DNA of 64,000 nucleotides, taken from contig VNKQ01000017.1 in NCBI GenBank assembly GCA_016508695.1, positions 1,302,001 through 1,366,000 on the forward strand, written 5' to 3'. The notes beneath the pieces were generated by a model that searched no databases, was not told the DNA's origin, and saw nothing but the letters and a program-made list of their open reading frames with translations. Positions 44,875 to 55,797 of the stretch are shown here, one piece after another (the first letter of the stretch is position 1; each line of letters begins with the position of its first letter). The DNA is from Hyphodiscus hymeniophilus (lineage: Eukaryota > Ascomycota > Leotiomycetes > Helotiales > Hyphodiscaceae). A program made the translations under genes and the position numbers.

Positions 44875-47368
44875 CTAAAATGAATTCACTTCTAACTCAT
44901 TAGATATGCTGTTGCCAGACACAGTCGACTTCCGATGAGAATCCAGAATACTTTTTTCCAGCTTAGCCCGATGCTGCGCTGCCTTCCTCGCCTCTTCCTC
45001 GTCTGCATTCCTCTTATCCTTGACGCTTCTCCACTCCATGAAGCACGAAGCCACACAGGCTAGACCACACATGGGAATTGCTGCAAGGAAGACTTTCTGC
45101 AAAGCGCTATTATAGACATGCAGAAGTGCGGGAAGTGCCTCGGCGCTCACTACATTTCGTATCCCGGAAGCGCCAGCCGTGATGACGGAGGTCAAGTTGA
45201 CCCCCGGAAGCTTACCACTATCGACCGCAGATTGCAGTGTATGTTGAAGTATGGTGTTTCCAACAGATACAAAGATGGCACCACCGATTGACTGGAATGC
45301 CACAACAGCTGCAGTTCCAATCGCAACATCGCTGAGTGGAAGGACGATTTGCACCGCCGTGAAGCCTTGCTGAATAGCCATCCCAATACCGACGGAAGCG
45401 AGGATTTCGTAACCAATCCATGTTGACGATGATGAATGTATATCCAAAGTGCTGATGAGGCCACATCCAATTGTCCCTATTGCACATCCTACGATTGCTG
45501 GTGCGGTGAAGTATCCGTTTTTCGAGACGAAGATCCCTGCAAGTAGCGAGAATAATGCGTTGGCAACCACGTACGGAATCATGTTGACACCCGAATGGAT
45601 TGCAGAATCTCCTTTGATACCTTGAAACCAGATGGGAAGATAGTAGCTGTGGATAAGAATGGCGGAGTATATACAGAAACCCACTGCGCAAGACGCTGCA
45701 ACAGTTCTCTGCTTGATGATTCGAGGAGGGATGAGAGCGCCATCTGCTTTCCACCACTGCCAGACGCAAAAGGTGACGAACGTCATACCAGAGCCAGCCA
45801 GAAGTCCAATGATCTCTGCGCTGCTCCATGACGTTCCACCTTCGGTGAATTGGAGGGCAAGGAATAGCATGATGGCCGCACCAAGGATAATGGCGTTGCC
45901 GACGAGATCAAGCTCGAAGACGCGATAAAAGAAAGATTTCTCCATCATGGCGTGCTTTCTTGGTGGCTTAAAAAACAATATCATGGATGCGATAGTAGCT
46001 GCTCCGACGCTGCAAGTTCTTAAAGTCAGTAGGCTTCATGACAAGTCGGGAGCTGTGCAGTGGATTCACACTCGAATGTCCAGAGAGCTCGAAGTTCGCA
46101 AGACTGTTAAAAGCAGGATATACGTCTATATGAGATTGAGAGACTTGCGGAAGATTGAAATAGAAACACCATCTCCATGTCACAAGATCTGTAAAGACAC
46201 CTCCAAGCAGGGGACCAGCGGTTGCTCCGAATCCAAACCTGAAGTAGTGATCATCAGTATTGGTCGTTCAGTGGTGTAGGTCAGACTCACATCAAGCCCA
46301 CGATTGCAGTGAACAGAGGTCGTCTGGCAAGCGGAACTGCATGTGCCACAACCACGAAACTCCCAGTTAAGATTCCTGCGCTTCCCAGACCCGCAAGAGC
46401 TCTTCCGACGATCAAGGTTACCGAGTTTGGAGCGACACCACATATCAAGCTCCCGATCTCAAACACAGTGATTGAAGCCAAGTACGACCACTTCATATTG
46501 AAGATGGTGAAGATTCGACCATAAAGTGGTTGGAAAGCCGAGGCCGTAAGTAGATATGCTGAGCCATACCAACCAATGTCGTCCGATGAGTGGAACTCGT
46601 TTGTGATGAAAGGGATTGCCTTCAAGATCAGCGTCAAAGTAGAATGGAGAAATCTAGTACACATACAGTGGTAATGATCGTTCGATCTAATGAAATGAGG
46701 AAGACGCTCAAACATAGTCCAATAATCAAGATACTGAGAGGTATAGGTCCTGGATAGATAATGTCGTCCTCATCATCTCCAGCTGCCATTTCGTCTTCCA
46801 ATCTTTTCGTTTCTTCCTTCTTCTGCTCGTCTGCCACTATAAGTGTCTCCGAATACAATCGAGTACTAGCACCCGATTGTGTAATGAAGCTTTGTTCCCC
46901 TCCACTCAGGTGACTTATTCTTTTGGTGTGTCCATGAAAGCTTGACATGTTGTCTAATATTTGACCTCGAGCTAGAATTGGATCCCAAACCTTAGTCGAA
47001 CGTGTAATGGACAAACCTGGCTTTCCAACATGGCGTTGCTCCTCAGAATTTGTTGATAAAGAAAGGACTTTGGAGCCATTGGACCATCTTGAACCATGGC
47101 CACGCAAACCAGATGCACTAGTACCCTGGGAATGGAGACTCTCCAGCGTTGACTTCGAGGCCAGATGGCGAAGTGAGGGATTTGTCGATTCGATAGCATC
47201 TTGAAAGAAGGCTTGTAAGTGAGAAGGGGTTGGTTCTTGAGTGCCAACCGGAGTTTGAGATTGTGATAGCTCAGATTCTGTATCTTTTTCTGAGACTTGA
47301 TTGCGACTTGTGGTTGGAGGAAATAGAGGTTCCGAGGGAGAGGTAGGTGGGAAATTGTCGCCTGCCAT
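44875..47368 (-). CDS. MFS drug:H+ antiporter, DHA2 (14-helix) family
   Basis: Plasma-membrane exporter of the DHA2 group (toxins, drugs or amino acids). Four exons (47368-46667, 46619-46291, 46238-46149, 46009-44875) give 751 aa. It has an unusually long cytosolic N-terminus of about 205 residues, Ser/Thr-rich with an acidic EMAAGDDEDD patch, before the first helix. Family motifs: SLDRTIITTAIPFIT with D and R of motif D1, YGSAYLLTASAFQPLYGRIF, GRALAGLGSAGI and, after splicing, GFGATAGPLLGGVF (antiporter motif C). The third intron (46010-46148, 139 nt) is a GC-AG intron: its donor is GCAAGT, and only this choice joins NLP to VGAATIASM in frame. Convergent with the beta-helix gene, 260 bp apart. 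No biosynthetic backbone gene nearby indicates a substrate. Confidence 0.92.
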
Positions 47369-48020
47369 TATTGCAAATAGCTTGGTAGTGTTTCACGACT
47401 TGAAGAGTAATGGGTCCAAATTCTTTTTCTTAAAATTCAATCAAAACAGAAACAAATTCCCAGAGGATTTATATTAGAGCTTGTGGGAAGGACTTCGGAG
47501 GCAGTTCCTCATCGGCGTTCCGAGAGAGCGACATATGCTGGGAGAGAGGGAGGAGCCAATGTTCCGGGAATCGATCCAAAAGTCTTGTGGAGCTCCCTAT
47601 GCAGATTTTGGACAAGTCTTCAGAAAGGTGGAGTCGAGCTTACAGAGACGATCTCCTGCACTGTGATATCATGCTATTTCCGGGTAGTAAGGGCAGCTTA
47701 TCTTGTTAGTGAGTTAGTGAAAACACACGGAGCCAGACCGAACCGTGGGCTCAGATCCACCAAATGCTAGTATTGCCGCTAGAGAAGCAATAAATCCAAA
47801 TCAAGGGTTTTACAATGCTTGGGCAAAAACGATGTGTGAGGATCATTTTCAAATTTTGGCCGCTCCCATGCTCACGGTGTAAAATTACTATTTTGGGGAA
47901 TTCAAGACGGGTGGAAACAGATCAGGTAATGAAGCATGGTAGGGAAAGGCAAGACGGACAACGCCAAAGCTCTGATATCTTGCAATTACACCAAGTCCAA
48001 AATGATATACATCTCTAGCC
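47369..48020. other. Intergenic region
   Basis: 650 bp containing the DHA2 promoter and the thioesterase 3' end. Short plus-strand frames at 47481-47770 and 47815-48018 show no features. Confidence 0.5.
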
Positions 48021-49250
48021 CTACAAAACCTGCTTCCCCTTGACATGGACCAATTGTGCCAGTGTAGAAACCACTCCTGTAATTCCAGTCCCATCGCGAT
48101 GTATTCCTAAAGCGTCATTCTCTGCAGTGAATTCCATCTCGAGAGCACTCTGTGATTGTGCCGCTAGCGATATAGCGACCCTCATGCCTCGCTGTCGTTC
48201 TTTCTCAATACCTGCTAATGGATGATCGCATTTCTCATCGGCCACATCGATGCCAGAATCGGAAGATGAGCACGAATCTATTGGGAGAGAAGTCAACTCA
48301 GTTGGTAATGCATCATCTAGTGACTTTGTCGGAAGCAGACCGGACTCCCTAAGCATAAAAGCCGGTGAGACTGTGCGTCTTCCTTGCTTGAAGACACACT
48401 TGCTTAAAGCTGTAGCAACGACAGCCTCGTTTCTATCATCTTTCCCACTGGAGTCACTGCTTCTGCGTTTTATATCTTCTTGGGGAGCAGGATTTTGTTG
48501 GGGATACAGGGTGTACTTTCGCGGCATGACGGCACCTTTGCGTACAAAGTGGGTGACGATGTATATCCACTTCTCGTCCCAGGTAAGAATTCTTGTCCAA
48601 AGCTCGTAGGACTCATATGGCTTCAGTTCCCGTTTGAACGAACAAGACACAGCTCCCAAAGCGCATCCAAAGAGGGGTCTTTTGGCACCTGTGATTGCAG
48701 CTGTACCACCTCGCATGTGCTCAATTCCAACAGAGAATAGCGTGCATACCAGGTGTGTTCGGGCTATATCGATATCTGAGAAATAGGAGGAGTTGGTTTC
48801 TAGATTCGGGTCAGCTAATCTGAAAGATCTGATATGTATGGGGATATCAACTGTGTAAATTGAAATCTATCTCCATTATTGGGGCATGAGTGGTTGTGAT
48901 CAGGGGCTGAAACAACTGTTCAGACGTTGGAGCGATCTTTGGTCTTTGAGTCTTGAGACAAAACCTGAATGCGTTGACAATTCGGAGCTGATGGAAACAA
49001 TTAGACGATGTCTGGACGTAAACATGCTTGCCAAACTTACATGCCATATTAAAGGAAGGTTCTTTATGTTCCCTAACATCAAAATAATTATGATGACTCT
49101 CCATATAGTCACGAATGATGAAGATGCAGACAGAACAGCCAGTAACCCGTTCGCCACAACTTGAAAAGTGGAAGCTTCAAACTGGTTGCAGTCAACGCCA
49201 GGGACTTGATAGACCACTGTTCTTTCTGGGTTGTAAATGCCGGATTTCAT
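48021..49250 (-). CDS. THEM6-like thioesterase (4HBT_2 hot-dog fold)
   Basis: Three exons (49250-49041, 48987-48852, 48799-48021) encode 374 aa. Splicing assembles the THEM6/4HBT_2 signature: a hydrophobic segment near residues 30-60, LGNIKNLPLIWHLRIVNAF, then DFNLHKTNSSYFSDIDIARTHL and FKRELKPYESYELWTRILTWDEKWIYIVTHFVRKGA. This matches fungal proteins of the THEM6 type, which are acyl-CoA thioesterase-like and membrane-associated; activity and substrate are not established. The second intron has a weak donor (GTTGAT) but a good branch point (GCTGAC). Compared with relatives the C-terminal half carries an added disordered Ser-rich insert (residues about 220-310) before the final hot-dog strands. 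An in-frame ATG at 49250 is used; no upstream ATG was found. Confidence 0.87.
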
Positions 49251-51109
49251 GTTGGTCTGCAACCTTGTGGAAAAGTGGACGTGTAGGGGACGAACATTCA
49301 CACCGGGTAAAAATACATGAAAGAATATGCTCCAACGATGGCACCCCTTCAAGACTCTAGGTATTGCTTCCTCTCTAATCGATCGGCAGGAGAAACAAAG
49401 GCTTCGTTCTGAAGACCTTTCGGGAAGCCAGTACCCCGAATCTTCGTAGAAAATTTTAGGGACATCTTTTAGGAAAAGGTTTCCACATTTCTAATCTAAA
49501 ATTAATTTTTACTTGAGCTCGTTAATTACAGCACGCCCTTGCCGCCAAATTCGGCCTTCTAGACATAGTCGGCGAAGAAGATAGTGCAGATGACGAAAGG
49601 CTCAAGATACGAGCCTCGGTATCGTCAGTCCCGAGTCGTTGCACGGGTCGATCGATCATCCTGGTACCCCGGCTGTGAGGACAAGCCTCTCGTTACGATT
49701 TGTCCTAGAACGAAAGGATATCCATACGTAAGGGGATGTGATACTGTAACAAGCCAAAACAGACAAATCTCCCGAGTGATACAAGTCGAAATTCGAAAGC
49801 CAGTTCAGGGCGGAGACTTAAACATCTAAGACAACCTCATTGGTTGCCTCGGATATTTTAGCCAACAGAGAGCTTGTGGGGTCTGTTTGGCGCCGTGAGA
49901 AATCTACTCGAATCGGTGAACATGATTGTCTGGTGAAAGTGGGCGGTGAGAGCGGTTTTGAGGTGAGGTCAGAGGCTGGCCTCACGCTGACGACCACGAC
50001 CTAGAGCTCACTAGCCTAGCCTCTAAATGCTCGGAAAAGATAGGTACCACGGCGTTGGAGCTACAAAAGCTTGTCAGGCATGCCAGGATCCCAGCAAGTG
50101 TTCATGCTTAACCTTATAACCTTAACCTACGCATGTACCAACAGGGAGGCACACCGTATTTTCGTTTCCGGCATATAAGTTCCTTCGGGTCATTGAGCCG
50201 CGGGAATGCAGCGGCCCTGGTACCTTGGCATCTCCGATCTGCGTTGGGATGCTGCTTTGGGTGTTGTGGGCCGCAGAAGTATCCTACGGTGCTACAGTAC
50301 GAAGGTGTGCCATTGTTGCTTTGGCTTCTCGCTTTGGCGTAGTCAGAGATAAGAAATCATGCTAGACGTCATTGAAAAGTGTGAATAACAAGGATACTAA
50401 GTGTGTTTCACGCAAATGTTCTACTACAAAAATCGGTAATCTACCGAGCTAGTAAGTAGCCTAATGTCCCATCTTCCGACACAGACACTAGCCATTTTCA
50501 GATCGGCCCCTATCTTTCTAGTGTCTATGTGGCTTGAGCTTATTTTCACCTCCACTTTATCTCATCCCCTATCCTCCAACGCGCTGCTTAGGTCTCACCC
50601 ATGCTCCACTCTTTCACATGCTTCATAGAACCCGAATGCCGATGGATGGGTATCTTCACATACATGGATAAGTCGAAGATACCGATGATAATGCTGGCTC
50701 CGGTTGCGCCGCTTTGGTTGCAAATACATCCTTGATCATGTCTCGTCTCGCAACCTACGGGTGTATGAGACACGGGAAGAGAATTCATACCAATGACGAA
50801 AGCCTAGTAAGTGGTTACAGCTGGGGTACTATGATTGGAGTACCTGGCAATGGACAAATGGTCAAGATCCTCGGTTGAGGCTCTAGATTTTCTATTCGAG
50901 TTTTTGATATTGTACAATTATAGGGTCGATGAAAACGAAACATATCAGTCTATTCTTCTCACCGCTTTCTCAGCTTATGCGTCTCGCGTTGTACTAATTC
51001 TCCCGTCTTCCCCGAGCTCGTTCCTTATCATGACATCGAAGCCATTGGAAGATCTCATGTCTGCTTTGCAAAACACTATCGCTCGCCTTGAGTTTCACAT
51101 AAGTCTGCC
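49251..51109. other. Long intergenic region, possible gene relic
   Basis: 1.86 kb. Around 49530-49676 (+) a 49-codon stretch (ALAAKFGLLDIVGEEDSADDERL...) preceded by an intron-like 3' end looks coding but has no partner exon, so it may be a relic. Frames at 50133-50342 and 50835-51272 are not supported, the latter being antisense to the elongase 3' exon. Confidence 0.4.
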
Positions 51110-52261
51110 TCAGCTGATTCTGTGGAAGCCTGTGGCTTTGGCAATTTTGCTGGCCTTCTCGGTAACTTCATTGACCGTTGGCACCTGGGTCTTTTCCATT
51201 CGAAGCTCAGCTTTATGGGCAACTTTGGCAGTGTCGCGGCGGTTGGACATCTTCTTATATGTCGCAATGTAGAATGATATGAAGAGAACGAGGTACGAGC
51301 TTAGGATGACATCTCCAGCGACTGCTGCTAGAGGCTCTCCTGCGCAAGTACCGACATGTGGTAACGACGGGGCGTATGTACTTGTGAAATAGTCCCACGA
51401 AGCGAAATAAACGAAGCCTGAAGTCTCAAGTCAGTATTTGGGCGGAAAGGCGGGGCAAAAAAATACATACCCAAGTCAATCACGAATTGAGCAATTTGAA
51501 GACGGGTGATCCATTCTTTCCATGACACACGAACACCACGCGCACTCTGGAAGTAATACCAGTACATGACCACGTGTACTGTTAGATTCAGTGTGATAGG
51601 AACCCAAGAAACAGAAGTGCGTCCTATCAGTTGAGTATAACACAGAAGTGCTGTCGCGGGGTGATGGTAGCAATGAAGAAGAGCTGTTCTTTTCGTAAGC
51701 CAAATGTCTGGTACCCTTGTGTAGTTCTAACTTACTGAGTGGCTTCTTCTTGACCATCAAGAACACCGTGTCAATCAACTCAAAGTATTTCACCAGGTAG
51801 TTGAGCTATATAATATCAGAAACGGAGCCAGTAGTTTCAATTCTCAGATCACTTACATAGTACAAGAGTACCAATGGGGGAGTCCAACCAGATCCGCCAC
51901 AAATATTCTCATACAGTCCATGCCTCCATAAGGTTGGGATCAATTGTTCGGCAAACAGAACAAGCAAGCTTCCGCTGATAACAGTCAAGCAGAGATTGTG
52001 TGCCATGAAGAGTCCATTAAGTTTGAGTGGCTGGCGATTGCGCATGAACTCTCTTCCTCCAAAAATGACAATCAGATACAAAGCAATCATAGAAACTGTC
52101 TCTGTCAAAGTTGACATTGGAGTTTGTCCTGTGACGAACTTGAATTTGTGGGCTGGATAGCCCATTATCACAGTCCACGCTTTGTCAAAGTTCGCCCATG
52201 GAGAGAGGCTGATGGGCCCAATGACCAAAGGCGCATGGGTTGAGAAGCTGCTGTAGGACAT
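51110..52261 (-). CDS. Very-long-chain fatty acid elongase (ELO family)
   Basis: 3-ketoacyl-CoA synthase of the endoplasmic reticulum, extending fatty acyl-CoA with malonyl-CoA for sphingolipids. Four exons (52261-51857, 51805-51736, 51683-51471, 51417-51110) give 331 aa, normal for ELO2/ELO3-like proteins. Visible are seven hydrophobic helices, the signature KYFELIDTVFLMVKKKPL, the histidine box LHCYHHPAT (HxxHH) formed across intron 2, TLNLTVHVVMYWYYF, and a lysine-rich C-terminal tail ending without a classical KKxx. Choosing AACAG rather than AAAAG as the intron 2 acceptor keeps the frame and gives PLTLLHCYHH. The ATG at 52261 is the first in frame. Chain-length specificity cannot be read. 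Confidence 0.94.
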
Positions 52262-53447
52262 AGCGGCCTTTTCGGGGCGAGTCTGTTGAACAGAGATTTT
52301 GGGGTGGATGAGAAGGATGAAGAATGATGGGAGACGTGTTTGTTTACAAAATTCTCAGAGATACCAGACCTCAAAAGCTTAAAAATCCCATAACCCGGCT
52401 CCGATGCTCCCCTGGTACAAGTTAGTTCTTACTCAAGACAATCACCATTGGGGTGGAAACAGGATCAGCAGCCGCTTGTTCTCTCCATGAATCTATGTCC
52501 AGAAAGGGAAAACTACGTGGGCTCTGACCAAATTACCTGGACGTCGATTGATCTAGTCCCTGGTGTGGGTTTTGATTTGAAGATTGATAGAATGACGAGG
52601 GTGTGATATGGGCCAACTACCCAATGAGTTGGAACCTAGTATCTAATGTGGGTTTGATGTAAGTGGCGCCCTGTACTGCACCTGGATTGACATGTGAAAA
52701 TTGATAGTAGCAGTTGCGAGCTATTCTTCGTACAGTTATTTTATTGGTTTTCGTCAATCTCACGGCAGACTTCGGAACTGAATCGGCACGGTAATCATCA
52801 GCCTTGCATGCCAAAATCCAATGACTACTTACAGTAGTGTACTGCATAAGCGACCCACATTGAGGCTGCTATGAAAGCTCCTTTTTCGAAAAGCTTTGAC
52901 CCACAAGCCCTGACTGTTCGGGAGGAAAACTTTAGCTTGCCTTGAAACTACCCTGCCAACAAACCCACTTATAAGATCCACCTCGATCCGGAGAGTTACA
53001 TTGAGTTGGATTGGACTTCCTTGCCGCTCAGATATGGAGGACCTTGATCGATCAAAGAATTACCTTGCTTCGGAATGATTTCAGCCGACAGGATCAAGCA
53101 CCTTTAGTGGTGCCAGCGAGGTAGGTCAATCATCGCGATTGCCACTGTCAAGGTTCTGGACTTTGGGAGCGCCGATCTGAATGCTGACCCTTGAACTGAG
53201 GGTTTTGATACTGAAGCTACATCCCAGGCTACTTACCTCGATGGTATCTGTGTTATCCTGTTGATCAGACAGTTCTAGTGTATCCGGAAGAATCAAGATG
53301 CGGCATAGTTGACTTGGCGAAGTGGCTGCTTGACCTCAACGTTCGCGGCTTGTGCTATTCTTTCATCTTTATTCTATGTTCTTTTGACTCCTGCCATCGA
53401 TTCCACAGCATCATTACTTGTCCGGTCCTATTCACTCCATTTTCAAG
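52262..53447. other. Divergent promoter region between elongase and P450 genes
   Basis: 1.19 kb without a supported gene; the plus-strand frames near 53278-53782 overlap the start of the P450 in other frames. Confidence 0.5.
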
Positions 53448-55064
53448 ATGGCTATCGGACTCTCTCATATCGTATTGAGCTGTACGGGTATCGCATTCCT
53501 CGTTTTCAAAACCACAGACTACAGCTTTCTGTTCATCCTGTCCAGTCTCTACTTGACTACAATTCCTCTCTACGTGGTCGTCTACCTCAGCTACATCTAT
53601 CCGTTCTACATATCAGAACTTCGACATGTTCCCACAGTTCCCGGCTTCCCTCTCTGGGGGCAATTTGCCGAAATCATAACAACAGAGTGCGGTGTCCCTC
53701 AACGCAAATGGCATCAGGAACACGGCCCAATCATTCGATACTTCTTCCCCTTTGGTGCCGAGCGTCTTGCTGTTGCAGATGACAAGGCCATTCACCAGAT
53801 GACCATCAAAAACCCATACAATTACCCCAAGCCAGTCCGCGCGAAGTTATGGATGGTACGCATTTTAGGCGAGGGTGTCTTACTGGCAGAAGGATCCGAA
53901 CATGTCCATCAACGCAAGGCTCTTGCTCCTGGCTTCTCCATCGCTTCAATTCGAGCTCTCACTCCGGTGTTCTGGCAAAAGTCACTCCTCCTCTCAAGAC
54001 TCTGGAAAGGAGAAATGACCGAGGCTAAGCTCCGAACTAAATCTTTCGAGGTCCTTGAATGGCTCAACCGTACTACTTTGGACATCATTGGACAAGCAGG
54101 TTTTGGAACCGATATCAATTCACTCGAGAATCCAGAGACACCAATCCGGGAAGCTTACCGACTGGTTTTCGCTTTTGATATTGGCTCTCGAATCCTTCAT
54201 GGTCTCCAAGCTTTTATTCCCAGCACCAAATATATCCCCGCGAAGATGAACCGCGACATGGAAGCTGCTCGTCATATCATCTTGAACAAGGCGACAGAAA
54301 TCATCACCGAGAAACAAGGTCAAGCGGAAGCACACACAAATCACAAAGACATCATCGCACTGATCTCCAAGGATAACCTTAAAATGAAAGAAGCAGGCGA
54401 AGAAGGACTCTCTTTCGAGACAATGCGAGATCAGGTGATGACGTTTCTGGGCGCTGGTCATGACACGACTGCGACGGGAGTGGCTTGGACACTGCATTTG
54501 CTCGCAAAGTACCCGACCATTCAAACCCGTCTCCGAGAGGAGATTAGGATCTCCATGCCGTTTCTCTTTGATGCCACCACTCGGTATGATCCCGCTGAAT
54601 TAGCAATGGTGGACGCGGATCAACTACCGTACCTTGACAACGTCTGCCGCGAGTCTCTACGCTACATCCCACCGATTCCCATGACCGTTCGCGAGTCGCT
54701 TGCAGATGATCAGTTGGGCGAATACCGAGTTCCAGCAGGGACTGTCATTTATGTTCTCGCCAATGCCATCAACCGCTTGCCAATGTACTGGGGCCCAACG
54801 GCAGATGACTTTGATCCTGATCGTTGGGATAATTTGCCCTCAACATACACCACTAATGCTTTCATGACTTTCTTGCAGGGTCCGAGAGGGTGTGTTGGTC
54901 GTAAATTTGCGGAGACTGAGATGAAGATTCTTCTCTGCTGTCTGCTGAGTATGTACTCATTTGAGAAGGACAAGTCAACTGAAGATCCTGAGGGCTTGAA
55001 GATGTGGCGATTGGTTTTGAGGCCAAGAGATGGTGTCACTTTGAATGTGACCTCAATTGCGTAG
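53448..55064 (+). CDS. Cytochrome P450 monooxygenase
   Basis: Intronless gene for a 538-aa microsomal P450. Two N-terminal hydrophobic segments (residues about 4-55) anchor it in the endoplasmic reticulum. The I-helix oxygen motif is AGHDTTATG, the K-helix ExxR is ESLR, and the haem loop FLQGPRGCVGRKFA carries the cysteine ligand near residue 482, so all essential motifs are intact. Overall sequence is of the CYP4-like fatty-acid/xenobiotic hydroxylase type found in fungi; I do not assign a CYP family number. Codons upstream of ATG 53448 are open but contain no ATG. A fatty-acid elongase is its divergent neighbour, which hints at, but does not show, a lipid substrate. Confidence 0.94.
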   Translation: MAIGLSHIVLSCTGIAFLVFKTTDYSFLFILSSLYLTTIPLYVVVYLSYIYPFYISELRHVPTVPGFPLWGQFAEIITTECGVPQRKWHQEHGPIIRYFFPFGAERLAVADDKAIHQMTIKNPYNYPKPVRAKLWMVRILGEGVLLAEGSEHVHQRKALAPGFSIASIRALTPVFWQKSLLLSRLWKGEMTEAKLRTKSFEVLEWLNRTTLDIIGQAGFGTDINSLENPETPIREAYRLVFAFDIGSRILHGLQAFIPSTKYIPAKMNRDMEAARHIILNKATEIITEKQGQAEAHTNHKDIIALISKDNLKMKEAGEEGLSFETMRDQVMTFLGAGHDTTATGVAWTLHLLAKYPTIQTRLREEIRISMPFLFDATTRYDPAELAMVDADQLPYLDNVCRESLRYIPPIPMTVRESLADDQLGEYRVPAGTVIYVLANAINRLPMYWGPTADDFDPDRWDNLPSTYTTNAFMTFLQGPRGCVGRKFAETEMKILLCCLLSMYSFEKDKSTEDPEGLKMWRLVLRPRDGVTLNVTSIA

Positions 55065-55545
55065 TTAGGAAGCCGGTCCAGTTGGAGAAGGGTGATGGGT
55101 GTAAACTTATTTCATGGATGGAGGAACCCAGAGTGTTGGGTACGTTGGATAATACACGGATTGGCAGTTATATGTAATGATTAAAATCAGGTTTCAAGCA
55201 GAGATTTAAGTCAGTGCCAAATTGCTCATATGGCTGTGACAGTCTCACTCTTTCACAACATTGGACTGGGAAGTCGTGGTGGTATTTACGAAGTCTTGAA
55301 ACTCTCACAACACACAGAATTTGTGCTATTAACTGTTCATTTCTCCCACTTTCGCATTGCAATGGTTGTGAACTCGATTCAATCTTATTTTTCAATTATC
55401 AAATCTTGACATCATCTATCTTCAAATTACAGCGTTTTGCGGCGAAAGGCCACTTCCCATAAGCTCCATGAGTCAAAACCGGACCAAATTCTATTTCCAT
55501 TCCTATATCACTCTCAATAGACACGCAAAGCTTCCCACCGCTTTA
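55065..55545. other. Intergenic region between P450 and small secreted protein
   Basis: 480 bp between two convergent genes; no gene seen. Confidence 0.5.
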
Positions 55546-55797
55546 CTATGAGCTCTTCGAATTGTCCACCACAGAGACTGGATTGCAGACGGCAATCCCC
55601 GCACAAAGATTGTTAAGCAGATCAAGATCCACAGACGGATCAATATCCAATGTGATCAAGTCGCGTTTGATGGACTTTTCGATTGTCAGAAGTGCTCCAA
55701 TCTGTGGTAACATCGTAGGAATGCTTACGTTGATGGTTGGGAGTGCGCAAGCACTAGCCAGGAGAGTGAGCATGACAGCGGCGACTTTGAATTGCAT
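55546..55797 (-). CDS. Small secreted protein, possible effector-like
   Basis: Single-exon 83-aa protein. MQFKVAAVMLTLLASACALP is a clear signal peptide, leaving about 63 residues. The mature part is hydrophobic and acidic with only two cysteines, in the motif LCAGIAVCNPVSVV close to the C-terminus, which is too few for a hydrophobin (eight). Such short secreted proteins with few cysteines are common in plant-associated fungi and resemble the terminal half of some small secreted or cell-surface hydrophobic proteins. No family was recognised and no role is claimed. The coding frame has an ATG at 55797 with a pyrimidine/adenine-rich context; a plus-strand frame over the same DNA (55562-55852) is considered a shadow. 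Confidence 0.7.
   Translation of the reverse strand: MQFKVAAVMLTLLASACALPTINVSIPTMLPQIGALLTIEKSIKRDLITLDIDPSVDLDLLNNLCAGIAVCNPVSVVDNSKSS

Noticed and set aside
50835..51272. 145-codon plus-strand frame overlapping the elongase 3' exon
   Set aside because: It is antisense to a clear ELO exon, and its hydrophobic character mirrors that exon.
42681..55064. Possible secondary-metabolite cluster (transporter, P450, thioesterases, beta-helix protein)
   Set aside because: No polyketide synthase, NRPS, terpene synthase or cluster regulator is present; the genes are common single functions spaced by long gaps.
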